The notes under the pieces: model-generated
The model's input: only the letters and a program-made list of their open reading frames with translations
Told to the model about the DNA's origin: nothing
Databases searched by the model: none
Made by a program: the position numbers and the translations under genes
Shown here: one piece after another, positions 5,931-6,156 of the stretch
How the letters are laid out: each line of letters starts with the position of its first letter
Position numbering within the stretch: position 1 is the first letter of the stretch
Assembly (NCBI GenBank): GCA_024695225.1
Contig: JAILIO010000068.1
Span: 1 to 6,156 of the forward strand
Length of the DNA: 6,156 bases
Direction of reading: 5' to 3'
DNA from: Lachnospiraceae bacterium
GTDB lineage: Bacteria; Bacillota; Clostridia; Lachnospirales; Lachnospiraceae

Positions 5931-6000
5931 GCTTCTTGGAACTGTCAAAGCCGAGACATTTGGGGCAGTATCTGCTCACATAGTGACAGTAATAAATCAT
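5917..6000 (-). CDS. Possible 27-residue four-cysteine small protein
   Basis: On the minus strand, ATG at 6000-5998 runs to TGA at 5919-5917 and encodes a basic peptide beginning MIYYCHYVSRYCPKC and ending KKQKCR. The cysteines (5, 12, 15, 26) and His6 form a CxxC-containing pattern (C-x6-C-x2-C-x10-C) like a small zinc-binding knuckle. The start overlaps the stop of the downstream copy of the duplicated hydrolase end in an ATGA arrangement, typical of translational coupling, so before the duplication the ORF may have directly followed the hydrolase. Against it: no independent ribosome-binding site is visible, the ORF is very short, and its last codons lie in the terminator stem. It resembles no family I can name. 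Confidence 0.3.
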   Translation of the reverse strand: MIYYCHYVSRYCPKCLGFDSSKKQKCR

Positions 6001-6070
6001 ATAAGAAATTTTACAAGTGCACCGTGGTCATTATCATATGAGGAATTTCACAAGTGCGTCGTGGTCATTA
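5997..6070. repeat. 37-bp tandem duplication of the hydrolase gene end
   Basis: Bases 5997-6033 and 6034-6070 are adjacent direct repeats matching at 32 of 37 positions. The right copy is the true end of the minus-strand hydrolase gene (…DNDHDALVKFLI and stop). The left copy can encode DNDHGALVKFLI and stop but is out of frame with it. The five differences are all transitions. If both copies were read as the gene end, only one position (Asp or Gly) would change the protein, which suggests each was once under coding constraint. Confidence 0.85.
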
Positions 6071-6156
6071 TCCTCGTCGGTTATCACGCTTCCCTCCTCC
6101 CGGCCGGCAGCGTCGACCTCGGGATAGATGGCAGCTCCGTTTTTCATGACTATGCC
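6034..6156 (-). CDS. Probable Cof-type HAD-IIB hydrolase (C-terminal 40 residues; 5' end outside window)
   Basis: The minus-strand frame is open from the window edge to TGA at 6036-6034. The fragment starts GIVMKNGAAIYPEV and ends VITDEDNDHDALVKFLI. This fits the C-terminus of Cof/Hydrolase_3 HAD phosphatases, where a G-[IVA]-x-M-x-N segment is followed by an aspartate-rich 'T..n.eDGv...l' end. The catalytic Asp motifs would lie outside the window, so the assignment rests on a short tail. Such enzymes dephosphorylate sugar phosphates or cofactors in the cytoplasm; the substrate cannot be inferred. It converges on the gmd operon and shares its terminator, and its end is duplicated immediately downstream. 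Confidence 0.55.
   Translation of the reverse strand, partial: GIVMKNGAAIYPEVDAAGREEGSVITDEDNDHDALVKFLI

Overview
The window looks like chromosomal DNA from a Firmicute of the class Clostridia, probably a Lachnospiraceae-like anaerobe. This is inferred from strong AGGAGG-type ribosome-binding sites, housekeeping-type promoters with extended -10 elements, AT-rich spacers between genes of moderate GC content, and the character of the proteins. No phage, IS element, CRISPR array, tRNA or rRNA is visible.

Layout, left to right: (1) the C-terminal 297 residues of a DinG/XPD-type superfamily 2 DNA helicase (1-894, +), cut by the window start. Its stop codon sits inside purine-rich micro-repeats (876-983). 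(2) A ~715-bp spacer holding a consensus sigma-70-type promoter (1043-1071), about 450 bp of AT-rich DNA with local hairpins and no convincing gene, and a strong 36-bp hairpin/operator (1547-1582). (3) A cytoplasmic GH13 alpha-amylase-family enzyme (1612-2922). (4) An 89-bp spacer with two inverted repeats, then a stand-alone cyclic-nucleotide-binding-fold protein with no DNA-binding domain (3012-3524). (5) A promoter and structured leader (3538-3680), then gmd (3681-4715) and a GDP-L-fucose synthase gene (4733-5686). This two-gene operon converts GDP-mannose to GDP-L-fucose. (6) A 3' region with a 48-bp tandem repeat and a strong bidirectional terminator (5885-5930). (7) On the minus strand, the C-terminal end of a probable Cof-type HAD hydrolase (6034-6156). 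Its last codons and stop are tandemly duplicated (5997-6070), and a 27-codon four-cysteine ORF lies between the duplication and the terminator.

Only gmd and the fucose synthase gene form an obvious pathway. The amylase probably handles intracellular maltodextrins, and the CNB-fold gene behind it may be co-transcribed with it, but no functional link can be shown. The parts least explained by ordinary annotation are the untranslated promoter-proximal region at 1072-1546, the hairpins before the amylase and gmd genes, the repeats between the fucose synthase gene and the terminator, and the duplicated gene end with the small Cys-rich ORF. I did not find a clear, self-contained new system; these are leads.
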